Below, piece by piece: positions 31,540 through 41,033 of a DNA stretch of 64,000 nt. The notes under the pieces are model-generated. The model saw only the letters and a program-made list of their open reading frames with translations, was not told the origin of the DNA and made no database searches. The number at the start of each line of letters is the position of its first letter. Position 1 is the first letter of the stretch. The translations under genes were made by a program, and so were the position numbers. The stretch covers positions 1,054,001-1,118,000 of the forward strand of contig NZ_JBHUIB010000001.1 of the NCBI RefSeq assembly GCF_042682785.1, given 5' to 3'. Source of the DNA: Thalassotalea_F euphylliae (GTDB lineage: Bacteria; Pseudomonadota; Gammaproteobacteria; Enterobacterales; Alteromonadaceae).

Positions 31540-34188
31540 CTAGTGATTACTCATCACTTCAATAATTTTACTCATCAGCTTTTCTTTATCGATAGGTTTT
31601 GGCACATGAGCATTCATACCTGACTCCATATAGGTTTTCACTTCAGAAGCGAGTACATTGGCAGTCAATGCGATTATAGGAATATCTTGATAAAGCTCGC
31701 CGCTACTCCTTATTCGTTTAGTTGCCGTCAACCCATCCATGTTAGGCATACTGATATCCATCAACACCAAATCATATTTCGCGTTATCAAGCATATCTAG
31801 CGCGATAACACCATCAGCCGCAATATCGGCACGACCATTTTCACTCGCAAGTAATTTTTGAATAATGACCTGATTAATCTTATTGTCTTCAGCGACGAGT
31901 ATTTTTAAAGATGACAGATCACGACCAGTATTCTCTGGAATTCGGTTTTCTTCCTTGTTAATAGCCGCTTGAATGGTATCAAACAAACATTTGTCTTCAC
32001 ACGGTTTCTCCAGCACATCAAATACAGGTAATGCGAAGGACTCCTTGCCGAGTTCATCTTTGCAATAGGCCGACAATATGATGATCGGCGCCAAAATGTC
32101 ATATTGCTGTTTAAAAACGCGCATCAACTTACTACCCTTCATATCGGGCAATATCCAATCCATGATAATAGCGTCAATATTAGACGCTTCATCGCGAAGT
32201 TTTCCTAATGCCGCTTTACCACTTTTGCATAGGACGACATCAGCATTCATTTTTGTCAGGCAACCATAAAGTGCCTCCCTTGCCAGTGCATTGTCATCAA
32301 CCACCATTAATTTTACTTTGTTGGCAAACTGCAGTGATTGCTCCGTAGTATTAATGACACGTTCATTAGTTCTCACATTGAGTGTTGCTATAAACTCACT
32401 GCCTTTTCCTGGCTGACTGTTAAAGGTGATATCACCGCCCATTTGTTCACACAATTTTTTGCTGATGGAAAGGCCCAGTCCTGTGCCACCATATTGTTTT
32501 GATATGGAAGAATCAGCTTGAATAAAGGCGCCGAACAAATTTGCTTGTTTATCACGCGTAATACCAATACCCGTATCAATAACAGTAAATCTGAGTTGAT
32601 AATTTTGATTTCCGGCTGGTGCTATTGACCTGCCGTCGATAAACACAGAGACCTTACCGTGATGGGTAAACTTTGTTGCATTTGAGCATAAGTTAAGGAG
32701 TACTTGATTAATGCGCACCACATCGCCAACCAAATCGGTACTAATGTCATCATCAAGTTCCAGCAGAAATTCTATACCTTGCTCTTTGGCATCAAATACA
32801 AACGTATCTTTAAGCAACGTTGCCACGCTGTGCAAGCTAAAAGGTTGTGCATTAATATCGAGTTTGCCTGACTCAAGCTTAGAGAAATCAAGAATGTCGT
32901 TAATAATGGTCAGCAAGTGTTTCGCAGATAGCTCTATTTTGTCTGCATAGTCAGCTTGCGTGTCATCAAGTAACGTATCTTTAAGCAGCGTTGTCATCCC
33001 GAGTACGCCGTTCATTGGTGTACGAATCTCATGACTCATATTGGCAAGAAACTGAGACTTAATGCGTACCGCATTTTCAGCTTCTCTATTGGCTTCTTCA
33101 AGCTGCGCGTTTTGCTCTACGAGCTCTTTGGTTTTCTGTTCAACCGCATGGGCTAAAGTCTTTTGTTGCTTGAAAGCATTCCTAAATAGCAAGGCCAAGG
33201 TGAGCAGAAACAAGGTGGCAAACGCATTAACAATGATCATCAATTGACTCGATGTCGTGCTGACAACATTTTTTGGGGCCACATAAAGTTGCCAAGTTTG
33301 ATCGGCAATCGTCAGTGGTCTTGTCAGCCACTGGCGCTGGTCGCTTGAAACCGGCTCACTGGTAAATATATTGTCATTCAAGTGATAGAAGACACCGTTG
33401 CTGTCGGCCAGAATTACTTCATGCTTTGCCAGCAAAGGGCCATTTTTTAACGAATCAAAAACACTAGTTAAAATATTAGCAGACACCATAAAGCCAGAAA
33501 CGCTGTGTGTTTGCTGGCTAAAATCCAATACCGGATACACAATAAAAAAATGCAATTGATTGACGGCTGGAATCGGCATTGAAAGTGGACCAATAAACGG
33601 CTGCATCGTTAGCTTTGCCGCCATGGCGTGCTCATACACGGGCCTTTGTTTACCTAAATTACGCCCGATAAAATGAGGATGAGCGCGCCTCGGATAGTCA
33701 TACATAATAGCGACGACATGCTTTTGATCTTTCGCTAAAGGCCGGGGTTCCTGCGCAATGTAATCAAAATCAAAAATCGAAAATTGTCGAAACACAGGAT
33801 CATCGCTATCTCGTACTTGTTGCTCGATAGCCGATACTTGATCCGGCACTGTGTTCACCAGAAATGTTAAGCGTTGCTCATTAGCTTCATCACCGTAAAC
33901 AAGCTCAATCATTTGTTCAAATTCACGCGCGCTTACCCAATTCGAACTACTGAAAAGATTAGCAACAGAAGCGACTTGAAACATCCGACGATTAATATTC
34001 GACTGCACTTCCCTGTGTATTGTGTCTGCTTGAAAGCCAAGCTCTTGATTACGTACTTCGGTTGCTTGCTCGGCAACATAGCCATTAACCAACCACAATA
34101 TCGCCCCACCTACCAGCAGGATGAGTAGGGGAAGCAGGGTAATACGGGTTAACCCTGAGTGAGTTGAGAGTTGGTTTGAGCGCTGCAT
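31540..34188 (-). CDS. CHASE-domain hybrid sensor histidine kinase with two receivers
   Basis: The protein has 882 residues. It has TM1 (about 15-36), a periplasmic CHASE domain (about 75-275, with FDFDYIAQEPR and RRAHPHFIGRN), TM2 (about 315-337) and a coiled coil (about 340-378). HisKA with SHEIRTPMNG (His near 384) and HATPase_c (GTGLGLSI) follow, then two receiver domains with phospho-acceptor Asp near 677 (IMDWILPDMKG) and near 810 (LMDISMPNMDG). There is no Hpt domain, so a separate phosphotransfer protein is required. CHASE domains sense small extracellular molecules; the ligand is unknown here. No DNA-binding partner is adjacent. Confidence 0.9.
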   Translation of the reverse strand: MQRSNQLSTHSGLTRITLLPLLILLVGGAILWLVNGYVAEQATEVRNQELGFQADTIHREVQSNINRRMFQVASVANLFSSSNWVSAREFEQMIELVYGDEANEQRLTFLVNTVPDQVSAIEQQVRDSDDPVFRQFSIFDFDYIAQEPRPLAKDQKHVVAIMYDYPRRAHPHFIGRNLGKQRPVYEHAMAAKLTMQPFIGPLSMPIPAVNQLHFFIVYPVLDFSQQTHSVSGFMVSANILTSVFDSLKNGPLLAKHEVILADSNGVFYHLNDNIFTSEPVSSDQRQWLTRPLTIADQTWQLYVAPKNVVSTTSSQLMIIVNAFATLFLLTLALLFRNAFKQQKTLAHAVEQKTKELVEQNAQLEEANREAENAVRIKSQFLANMSHEIRTPMNGVLGMTTLLKDTLLDDTQADYADKIELSAKHLLTIINDILDFSKLESGKLDINAQPFSLHSVATLLKDTFVFDAKEQGIEFLLELDDDISTDLVGDVVRINQVLLNLCSNATKFTHHGKVSVFIDGRSIAPAGNQNYQLRFTVIDTGIGITRDKQANLFGAFIQADSSISKQYGGTGLGLSISKKLCEQMGGDITFNSQPGKGSEFIATLNVRTNERVINTTEQSLQFANKVKLMVVDDNALAREALYGCLTKMNADVVLCKSGKAALGKLRDEASNIDAIIMDWILPDMKGSKLMRVFKQQYDILAPIIILSAYCKDELGKESFALPVFDVLEKPCEDKCLFDTIQAAINKEENRIPENTGRDLSSLKILVAEDNKINQVIIQKLLASENGRADIAADGVIALDMLDNAKYDLVLMDISMPNMDGLTATKRIRSSGELYQDIPIIALTANVLASEVKTYMESGMNAHVPKPIDKEKLMSKIIEVMSNH

Positions 34189-34338
34189 TGGCCACCCTGA
34201 GATGCTACTTTATTATTTTTCAGTACGTCGCCACTAATCAATGTGCAACAGACCTAAGTGTAATCTAAACCTGTGAAAAATCAGGTCAAATTTACGCGAG
34301 TTACTGTAATGCCAAGAAATAAAGTCCAGATAAAAGCA

Positions 34339-35577
34339 CTATTGATTGTAATTAAATACGTTGTCCCAATAATGGTCGAGCACTTGTTTAGCTTGCTCCA
34401 ATGGCAACGCGTGAAAGATATCGCCTTGCAAGGTAACCAGGCGTAACGTCTCCAGTTTTTGCAAAGCGTCAGATATTTCAAAATCGAGTACACAGTCATG
34501 TTGATGCGCAAACCATTGCTCAACCTTCTCATCAAGTGCTTGCGCGCTTAACCCTTGTGGCTGATTGAGTAAAAATGCATACGCTAGCAGTGCTTCTTTA
34601 AAGTCTTCATCTTCTGCAGCATCGACTAAGGTATGAAAAACACCAGCATTATTATCTAAATTTTTAAAATAGAGATTGTCAGCCAACGCTTTCATAAATT
34701 TAATTTTTCGATTTTTAAACTTACTCCACTCTTTAAACACAAAGCTACCAAAAACACCTAATCCTATGCCAAGTGAGATAAAGTGCTGTCGCGTCATTTC
34801 TACATCATCTGCACGCCAGCCTAACCAAAAGGCGATCAGTGCCGCGAGCAACAAAAACGACGCCCCCAGTTTAGTGACAAGCACCACAGCTCCACCAACA
34901 ACAGCGGATGCACCGATAATCACTTTATCAATAGGACGCATTCTCACTTCACTGTTGGGAAACAACATCTCCAGATCAGCTTTAGGCACGTTTTGAAATA
35001 GCTTGATAATCGTGGCACCTGGTTCATAGCCAAGTGGTGTTTTTTGTTTTTGTTCGAAATAGGCTTGGTCTTTAAAGGTAATAAAAACCGCGACTCGATC
35101 GTAGTTGGTAAAATGTATTGTTTGTTTACGCAACCCCCACCACGTGGTGAGTGTTTCTGTTTTTTGCGATTCACCACGACGATAAAAAACGACTTGCTCA
35201 AAGTCCTCAAACTCTACTTCAAGGCGCACTTTAAATAGCGACTCTTCTGTCAACGCGTCCTGCAGATCTTGCTCGGTAATTTTTTCGAAATTGGCGGCAT
35301 CAAGCACCTTAGCAAAATTTGAGGCAAACATTTTCTGCGCTGATTGGCGCTCTGCATGGTTTAAACGTTGAATGACGCGCGTATCAATGTTCGGGTCGAA
35401 AGGCGCATAGTCATTTTTAAGCTGTTCAAGTAAATCGTGATACTTAAAATGAATAACGCTGGCCAACAAATCACAAAACTGCTGAAAGGAGACCGAGTCA
35501 GTATCAGACACAACAGTATCTCGACACATCGTCACAACATCTTGCTTTCTAAAGGGAATAAATCTATCAGCTGGCAT
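34339..35577 (-). CDS. DUF3754 (TMEM143-like) membrane protein
   Basis: The protein has 412 residues. The soluble N-terminal part (about 1-215) contains RFIPFRKQDVV, FDPNIDTR, VVFYRRGESQK and TIKLFQNVPKADLEMLFPN, which I recognise as DUF3754/TMEM143. It is followed by two membrane helices (about 222-262, ASAVVGGAVVLVTKLGASFL and LLLAALIAFWLGW) and a C-terminal helical domain. TMEM143 homologues occur in mitochondria and bacteria with no assigned activity. The gene is monocistronic. Confidence 0.78.
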   Translation of the reverse strand: MPADRFIPFRKQDVVTMCRDTVVSDTDSVSFQQFCDLLASVIHFKYHDLLEQLKNDYAPFDPNIDTRVIQRLNHAERQSAQKMFASNFAKVLDAANFEKITEQDLQDALTEESLFKVRLEVEFEDFEQVVFYRRGESQKTETLTTWWGLRKQTIHFTNYDRVAVFITFKDQAYFEQKQKTPLGYEPGATIIKLFQNVPKADLEMLFPNSEVRMRPIDKVIIGASAVVGGAVVLVTKLGASFLLLAALIAFWLGWRADDVEMTRQHFISLGIGLGVFGSFVFKEWSKFKNRKIKFMKALADNLYFKNLDNNAGVFHTLVDAAEDEDFKEALLAYAFLLNQPQGLSAQALDEKVEQWFAHQHDCVLDFEISDALQKLETLRLVTLQGDIFHALPLEQAKQVLDHYWDNVFNYNQ

Positions 35578-35661
35578 GTTTATCGGCTCAATTCACTGCA
35601 ATTTATCAAGTGTATTGAAGCGGCACGACGCAAACAACTTAAAATGTAATAACGGATTGAA

Positions 35662-36684
35662 TCAATCAATAGTGACTTGGCTAATCGATTTACCATTGCG
35701 CTGACAAATCACCGCGTGCATTTCAGATAACATACACAGTGCAATGCTCTCTGGTGTTTCGCCCCCTAAATCCAAACCTATTGGCCCAGAAAGCTTGGTT
35801 TGCATGGTGCTTGGATGGATACCACTTTGTTCAATAACTTGCTGCTTACGATGAATCGGCCCAAGTAATCCAATATAGGCACAGGGTAAACTGTGTAATA
35901 CAGCGAGAGCCTTTGCATCAATAGAGACACTGTGGCTCATTAAAATCACGCCCGTAATGTTTTGTGTTGTGGCATATTGTGCAACACTTTCAAGGTCACC
36001 CTCACAAATGTTATCAACCTCTTTAAAATAGGCTTGTCGTGCATTGGCCGGCCTTTGATCCCAAAGTGAAACGCGCCAGCCGAGTAATTTTGCCATTTGC
36101 GTAACTGGACGAGCATCAAAGCCTCCACCAATGACCAATAAATGAGGTTCTGGAAAGATATGGGTGACTAAGTACGTGACTCCTTCTATGCTTTCTAGTT
36201 GCGAACGACGATTTAAAGACCATTGATGCTGAACATCAGTGCGAGAAAAGCTTGCTTTAGCAGTGTCAGGGCTATTTGGGATCACTTGCTTATACAAACC
36301 AGTTTCACTTTGCTCGCAGGCATGAAAGACGTTCTCCAAGGCGAGATAATTGTTTTCTGCGCAAACTGGCTGCATCAAGATGTGTACTACCCCACCACAG
36401 CCGATACCTAGTTGAAACGTAACATCATCTTCATCTGTTGCGTCATAAGTGATGGTTTTTGCTTTTTGACTGGCCATTACCGTTTGCGCATGGCGCTGAA
36501 TGTCCCCCTCTAAACAGCCACCCGACAGAATCCCCAGTTGAGCACCATCGCCTGAGAACATCATCATCGCGCCAGGTTTTCGATAACTCGAACCTTCTGT
36601 TTGGAAAAGCGTACACAAAACCCACTCGGTTTCATCTCGACGTGGATACCACGTCGCTAAAATATCTTTAAGCGATGTTGACAT
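35662..36684 (-). CDS. XdhC-family molybdenum cofactor insertion/maturation protein
   Basis: The ATG at 36684 gives 340 residues (MSTSLKDILATWYPRRDE). The N-terminal XdhC/CoxI domain contains TEGSSYRKPGAMMMFS and GILSGGCLEGDIQRHA. The C-terminal Rossmann domain contains LLVIGGGFDARPVTQMAKLLGW, and ends with GPIGLDLGGETPESIALCMLSEM. XdhC proteins bind and sulphurate molybdenum cofactor for xanthine-dehydrogenase-family enzymes. The likely client is the Mo hydroxylase pair 4 kb to the right at 40.6-43.2 kb, separated by two unrelated genes. Confidence 0.88.
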   Translation of the reverse strand: MSTSLKDILATWYPRRDETEWVLCTLFQTEGSSYRKPGAMMMFSGDGAQLGILSGGCLEGDIQRHAQTVMASQKAKTITYDATDEDDVTFQLGIGCGGVVHILMQPVCAENNYLALENVFHACEQSETGLYKQVIPNSPDTAKASFSRTDVQHQWSLNRRSQLESIEGVTYLVTHIFPEPHLLVIGGGFDARPVTQMAKLLGWRVSLWDQRPANARQAYFKEVDNICEGDLESVAQYATTQNITGVILMSHSVSIDAKALAVLHSLPCAYIGLLGPIHRKQQVIEQSGIHPSTMQTKLSGPIGLDLGGETPESIALCMLSEMHAVICQRNGKSISQVTID

Positions 36685-36875
36685 GAAAAAATAAAAGTAG
36701 TGATAACACATTCATAACATTATCAAATATTAGAAATTTGCACAGCGTTGATTATGTAACAATGGATAATAAGTATAGATAAAAAGTGATACGTATAACG
36801 TCAACGTAGAGCCCAAGTTACAAGGGTGTTACAATAATTGTATACACTCTTTAATTGGATTATTTTTTGTCGTAA

Positions 36876-38687
36876 ATGTCGCCGATAAACACGTTACCTC
36901 TTGAACAACCGCGTCTCAGTGTCAGGATGATGCAGCGTGTATTTCTCTCATTTTTTCTGACACTTATTGTCAGTATGATGGCTGCTGCGCAGGAACAAAA
37001 ATCCGCCATAGAACTGTCGACATTTACGCAAGACACCATCGGTCCGTCCATCACGTATTTTCAAGAAAAACAGCAAAGGCTCACTCTAGAGCAAGCAAAA
37101 GAAACGTTTGATCTCGGTTTTGGAAAAGGCGCAACGAGCGACTCCATTTCACTCGGCATAGGCGTTGCGCCAGTGTGGTTAAAATTCACGGTGCATCAGC
37201 AAACTCAACTTAGCCAAGCATATCGTTTAGCGATAGAAACGCCGTGGCTTGACCATATCGATACCTGGGTTTATCACCAAGGTATTGTTGAAAAGCACGT
37301 TATAGGTGGTGATGCTGTTCCATTTGAACAACGTCCAATGCAGTATAAGTATTACGCTTTTGAGCATACTTTTTCCCCTGGCTTAACGGATGTTTATATT
37401 CGAGTCGAGTCACTAGGCCCTATGGCTATTCCGGTTCGATTAAGTACAGTGCCAGAGGCAATAGAACGCGATATTAGTGCGGCATATCAGTATGGTGTGT
37501 TATACGGCATTATGGTCGCACTAGCGCTATATAATCTGGTTCTCTATATCTTTATTCGCCAACGCGAATATGGATTGTATAGTCTGTATTTGTTGGGTTT
37601 TGTCATAAACAGCTTGTCATATACTGGACAACTTCACACCATTATCACCGTTGACTACGGCCCCTATTTTCAAGATTGGGTCGATATCTTCTTAATGATT
37701 ACTTATAGCGTTGCAGGACTTCACTTTGCGCGAACGTTATTGCACACCAAAGCACATGCGCCCAAGCTCGATCAATTTGTCGTACGAATTACTGTGTTGA
37801 TTCCTGCCGGTATGGTTATAGGCTTTGTCTTTGACCAACTGGTATTTGCCACTAGCCTCGCCTTTATATTGAATTGCGGGTTCGTCACCTTGTTTATTGC
37901 AATGGGTATCTACGCACTAAAAGCGAATAGACCATTTGCAGTGATTTTCCTATTCTCATCTGTAACAGCAGCAATTTGCATTACCATATCAACTCTCGCT
38001 GTCGCAGGGGTTCTTGTGCCCTATAACGATGTTACCTTTAAAGCCATTGAGGCAGGCATGGCATTCGAAGCAATACTGCTTGCCGTCATACTTGCACAAC
38101 AGTTTCGCATGGCTAAAGTGGATAAAATGATTGCTGAACGCTATGCGCGAACCGATCCTCTCACCCAAGTGAACAATCGCCATGGCTTTCAAGATATATC
38201 ACATCCTCTTTGGCAAAAATGTATTCGTGAACAGCGAGATGCTTCCATCGTTTTATTAGATATTGATGCCTTCAAGTCAATCAACGACACCTATGGCCAT
38301 CAAGCAGGGGACAAAGTGTTACAAACCATCTCCCGCTGTATTAAAAATACTGCTCGAAAATGTGATGTAATTGGTCGTTGGGGCGGTGAAGAATTCATCC
38401 TGTTTTTACCTGAAACATCCGCCGAGCTAGCTATGGTGCAAGCAGAAAGGCTGCGTACCGCCATTGCAGCATTAGAAGTACAATGGTTAGATTCTGCTAT
38501 CCGCTTAACAGCAAGTTTTGGTGTAGCCGGCACTAACCATGGAAAACTGCATCAACTTCCGCTTCAAGACAGTTTCTTTGAGCGCATGATAACAGAGGCG
38601 GACAATGCGCTTTATCGTGCAAAACACAATGGTAAGAACCAAGTAAAATACAGTCGCCAACAAGCAGCAGCGTATTCTTTAAGTTAG
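36876..38687 (+). CDS. 7TM-DISM diguanylate cyclase
   Basis: The protein has 603 residues. A signal peptide (about 20-38 of this frame) is followed by an extracellular 7TMR-DISMED2 beta-sandwich (about 45-190, ending PVRLST), seven membrane helices (about 205-405) and a GGDEF domain (about 425-595). The active site is RWGGEEF (GG near 502), and an RKCD inhibitory I-site lies five residues before it, so it should make c-di-GMP with product inhibition. The start is uncertain: ATGs at 36927 and 36930 directly precede the signal peptide and have an AGG close by. Convergent with mscS, 15 bp apart. Confidence 0.9.
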   Translation: MSPINTLPLEQPRLSVRMMQRVFLSFFLTLIVSMMAAAQEQKSAIELSTFTQDTIGPSITYFQEKQQRLTLEQAKETFDLGFGKGATSDSISLGIGVAPVWLKFTVHQQTQLSQAYRLAIETPWLDHIDTWVYHQGIVEKHVIGGDAVPFEQRPMQYKYYAFEHTFSPGLTDVYIRVESLGPMAIPVRLSTVPEAIERDISAAYQYGVLYGIMVALALYNLVLYIFIRQREYGLYSLYLLGFVINSLSYTGQLHTIITVDYGPYFQDWVDIFLMITYSVAGLHFARTLLHTKAHAPKLDQFVVRITVLIPAGMVIGFVFDQLVFATSLAFILNCGFVTLFIAMGIYALKANRPFAVIFLFSSVTAAICITISTLAVAGVLVPYNDVTFKAIEAGMAFEAILLAVILAQQFRMAKVDKMIAERYARTDPLTQVNNRHGFQDISHPLWQKCIREQRDASIVLLDIDAFKSINDTYGHQAGDKVLQTISRCIKNTARKCDVIGRWGGEEFILFLPETSAELAMVQAERLRTAIAALEVQWLDSAIRLTASFGVAGTNHGKLHQLPLQDSFFERMITEADNALYRAKHNGKNQVKYSRQQAAAYSLS

Positions 38688-38702
38688 CCCAATTATCACG
38701 GC

Positions 38703-40364
38703 TTATTCGCTAGGTAATTCGTTTTTCACCATGTGCAGGTGCACATCTTGTTGAGGAAACGGTATGGTAATGCCTTCCTCGTCGAAGCGCAGTTTTACCG
38801 CCTTTGTGACATCCCAGTAGACATCCCAATAATCGTCCGTTTTTACCCAAGGACGGACGATGAAGTCGACTGAGCTCGTGTTGAGCGTATGTACTTTAAT
38901 CATCGGCTCTGGCGAACGAAGAATAGACTCATGTGACTCAATAATGTCTCTTAACACCTCTTCCGCTTGATTCACATCATCTTGATATCCAATGCCAAAC
39001 ACCATATCGACACGGCGTATACGTTCGTGAGTCACGTTTTTGATAACGTCTCCCCATATTTTGCTATTGGGTACAATAATCACTTGGTTGTCAAAGGTGC
39101 GAATAGTGGTGTTCACTAGACTCATCTTGTTCACTTTGCCATTAACGCCACCAGCATAGACAAAATCGCCGACATCAAATGGACGGTAAATCAGTAACAT
39201 CATGCCCGCTGCTAAGTTCGATAATGTGTCTTGAAGTGCAAAACCTATTATCACGCCGGCAATACCAAAACCGGCAAGCACAGGCGTCAAATCGAGCCCA
39301 ATTTGCGACAGTGCGATTAGAAAGCCTATCACCATGATGGTTTTACCCGAAATCGACACGAAAAAGTCTTGCATCAATTGCGACATGTTTAAGTTCTTGG
39401 TGCGCACCGCTTTACTAACAACGCGGCTAAACGCTTTAGCGATAACTTTAGCCACCAGAATGATGATGACGAAAATTAATACTTGGAAAACATGCCCAGG
39501 CGCATTATCAACTAACCATGCCCATAACCTTTCAGACCAACTGGTCACAATGGTGAGCATCACTTTCCAATTCAATAAGTCATAGGTGATATCACCCGTC
39601 GTTTCGAATATCAGTTGCTTATATTCTGATGTTTCAATATCGAAATCTGCTGCAATATCGACGAGCGAGCGCATGCTAGTTGTGCTGATTTCTAGGCGTT
39701 GTTTAATCACCAGCTGATTCACCTGCAAATTTGCTTTTTCAGATTCAGGGCTTTCAGCTAACTGCTGGTTCAAGAACTTATTTTGCTGACCATAGTATTT
39801 AATTGAGGCAGAGAGTAAGCGCAATCGCGAACGCAGTTTTCGCTCTAAAGCCTCAGTCGTGTTATCAGCTTTGATCGCTAAAGCTGTCATCCAATCAATA
39901 TTTTGATGACTCCATTTGAACATCAAGTCTAAGAAGTGTTGAAGCTCGCGATACCGATTTAACAAGCTCAATTTGTCTTCCAACTTAGCCGCGCTAATTT
40001 CTTCGGTCAACTCATCAGAGCGGCTATTCAAATGATCGATTGCTTGCGATGTGTACTTTTGTTGGTCAGACACTAAGGTCTTTAATGTTGCAGACGCCAC
40101 ACCTTGGCTGCTAATGGCTTTGGTAATGTCGTGTCGTAGCTCTTCGTTTTTATAAAAGAGCTGCAGCTGAATAGCACCAAAGTCATCCCCTTTTGAATGC
40201 TGCAAGGACTCTGACAGCGCCCTTATTTCTTCGTTAATAGCATCAATATCTATTTGTAATTGGGAAGACGGAGCAGGAGACTCAGGCTCTTGTGCAGACA
40301 CGCCATAATGAGAAAGCGATCCGAACAAAAACAAGCAAAGTAAAAATAAAGGGCGCAGCAACAT
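38703..40364 (-). CDS. Large MscS-family mechanosensitive channel
   Basis: The ATG at 40364, with AAGGA 9 bp upstream, gives 553 residues and a signal peptide (LLRPLFLLCLFLFGSLSHYG). A helical periplasmic domain (about 30-250) precedes membrane helices. The conserved MscS pore and beta domain follow: GVIIGFALQDTLSNLAAGMML, YRPFDVGDFV and VTHERIRRVDMVFGIGYQ. It is intermediate in size between MscS (about 286) and MscK/MscM. It gates on membrane tension to release solutes on hypo-osmotic shock. The frame is open 43 more codons upstream but without features. Confidence 0.9.
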   Translation of the reverse strand: MLLRPLFLLCLFLFGSLSHYGVSAQEPESPAPSSQLQIDIDAINEEIRALSESLQHSKGDDFGAIQLQLFYKNEELRHDITKAISSQGVASATLKTLVSDQQKYTSQAIDHLNSRSDELTEEISAAKLEDKLSLLNRYRELQHFLDLMFKWSHQNIDWMTALAIKADNTTEALERKLRSRLRLLSASIKYYGQQNKFLNQQLAESPESEKANLQVNQLVIKQRLEISTTSMRSLVDIAADFDIETSEYKQLIFETTGDITYDLLNWKVMLTIVTSWSERLWAWLVDNAPGHVFQVLIFVIIILVAKVIAKAFSRVVSKAVRTKNLNMSQLMQDFFVSISGKTIMVIGFLIALSQIGLDLTPVLAGFGIAGVIIGFALQDTLSNLAAGMMLLIYRPFDVGDFVYAGGVNGKVNKMSLVNTTIRTFDNQVIIVPNSKIWGDVIKNVTHERIRRVDMVFGIGYQDDVNQAEEVLRDIIESHESILRSPEPMIKVHTLNTSSVDFIVRPWVKTDDYWDVYWDVTKAVKLRFDEEGITIPFPQQDVHLHMVKNELPSE

Positions 40365-40568
40365 AAACGTAAATCCTTGTTTGCATCGTTCTTCACAGTA
40401 AGAACCATAGATGCGTACATTAAAAGTACAAAAAACACGACCTAACAACAAGTTGCTGATAGCAAAGTGCTTTATTACACTAAAGTTCAACAATGTATTC
40501 TATGCTTTAATTAATCATCTAGATCACGAATGATTGATGTCATTTGTTGCATTTTGGGGGCAGGTACA

Positions 40569-41033
40569 ATGAATTTCGAATTAAATGGTCAGCAAGTTAG
40601 CGTTGATGTCGAAGATGACATGCCATTGCTTTGGGTATTGCGAGACGAGCTTAATAGTAAAGGCACCAAGTTCGGTTGTGGTTTCGCTCAGTGCGGTGCA
40701 TGCACAGTTCACATGAACGGCGTAGCAATGCGCTCATGTCAGCTACCAGCTGTTGCCGTCAATGGCCAAAAAATTACGACTATTGAAGGATTAGGCACGC
40801 CAGAAGCGCTTGGTGCTATTCAACAGGCTTGGGTAGAACACCAAGTTGCCCAATGTGGCTACTGTCAATCGGGCCAAATGATGCAAGCAGCGTCTCTGTT
40901 AGCCACCAACAGTAACCCAAGCGAACAAGACATCAACAACGCGATGGCGGGCAACCTATGTCGATGTGGCACTTACCCACGTATCAAAGCGGCCATTCAA
41001 GCGGCTGGAAAACGACTAAGAGAGGGTAAGTAA
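40569..41033 (+). CDS. 2Fe-2S small subunit of an aldehyde oxidase/isoquinoline oxidoreductase-type enzyme
   Basis: The ATG at 40569 gives 154 residues (MNFELNGQQVSVDVE). A plant-type 2Fe-2S cluster motif (GCGFAQCGACTVHMNG) is followed by a second helical 2Fe-2S domain (AQCGYCQSGQMM and NLCRCGTYPRI). This is the IorA/CoxS electron-transfer subunit that takes electrons from the molybdenum centre. The stop is immediately followed by the ATG of the large subunit. There is no separate FAD subunit, consistent with the two-subunit IorAB type that passes electrons to a membrane or cytochrome acceptor. Confidence 0.93.
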   Translation: MNFELNGQQVSVDVEDDMPLLWVLRDELNSKGTKFGCGFAQCGACTVHMNGVAMRSCQLPAVAVNGQKITTIEGLGTPEALGAIQQAWVEHQVAQCGYCQSGQMMQAASLLATNSNPSEQDINNAMAGNLCRCGTYPRIKAAIQAAGKRLREGK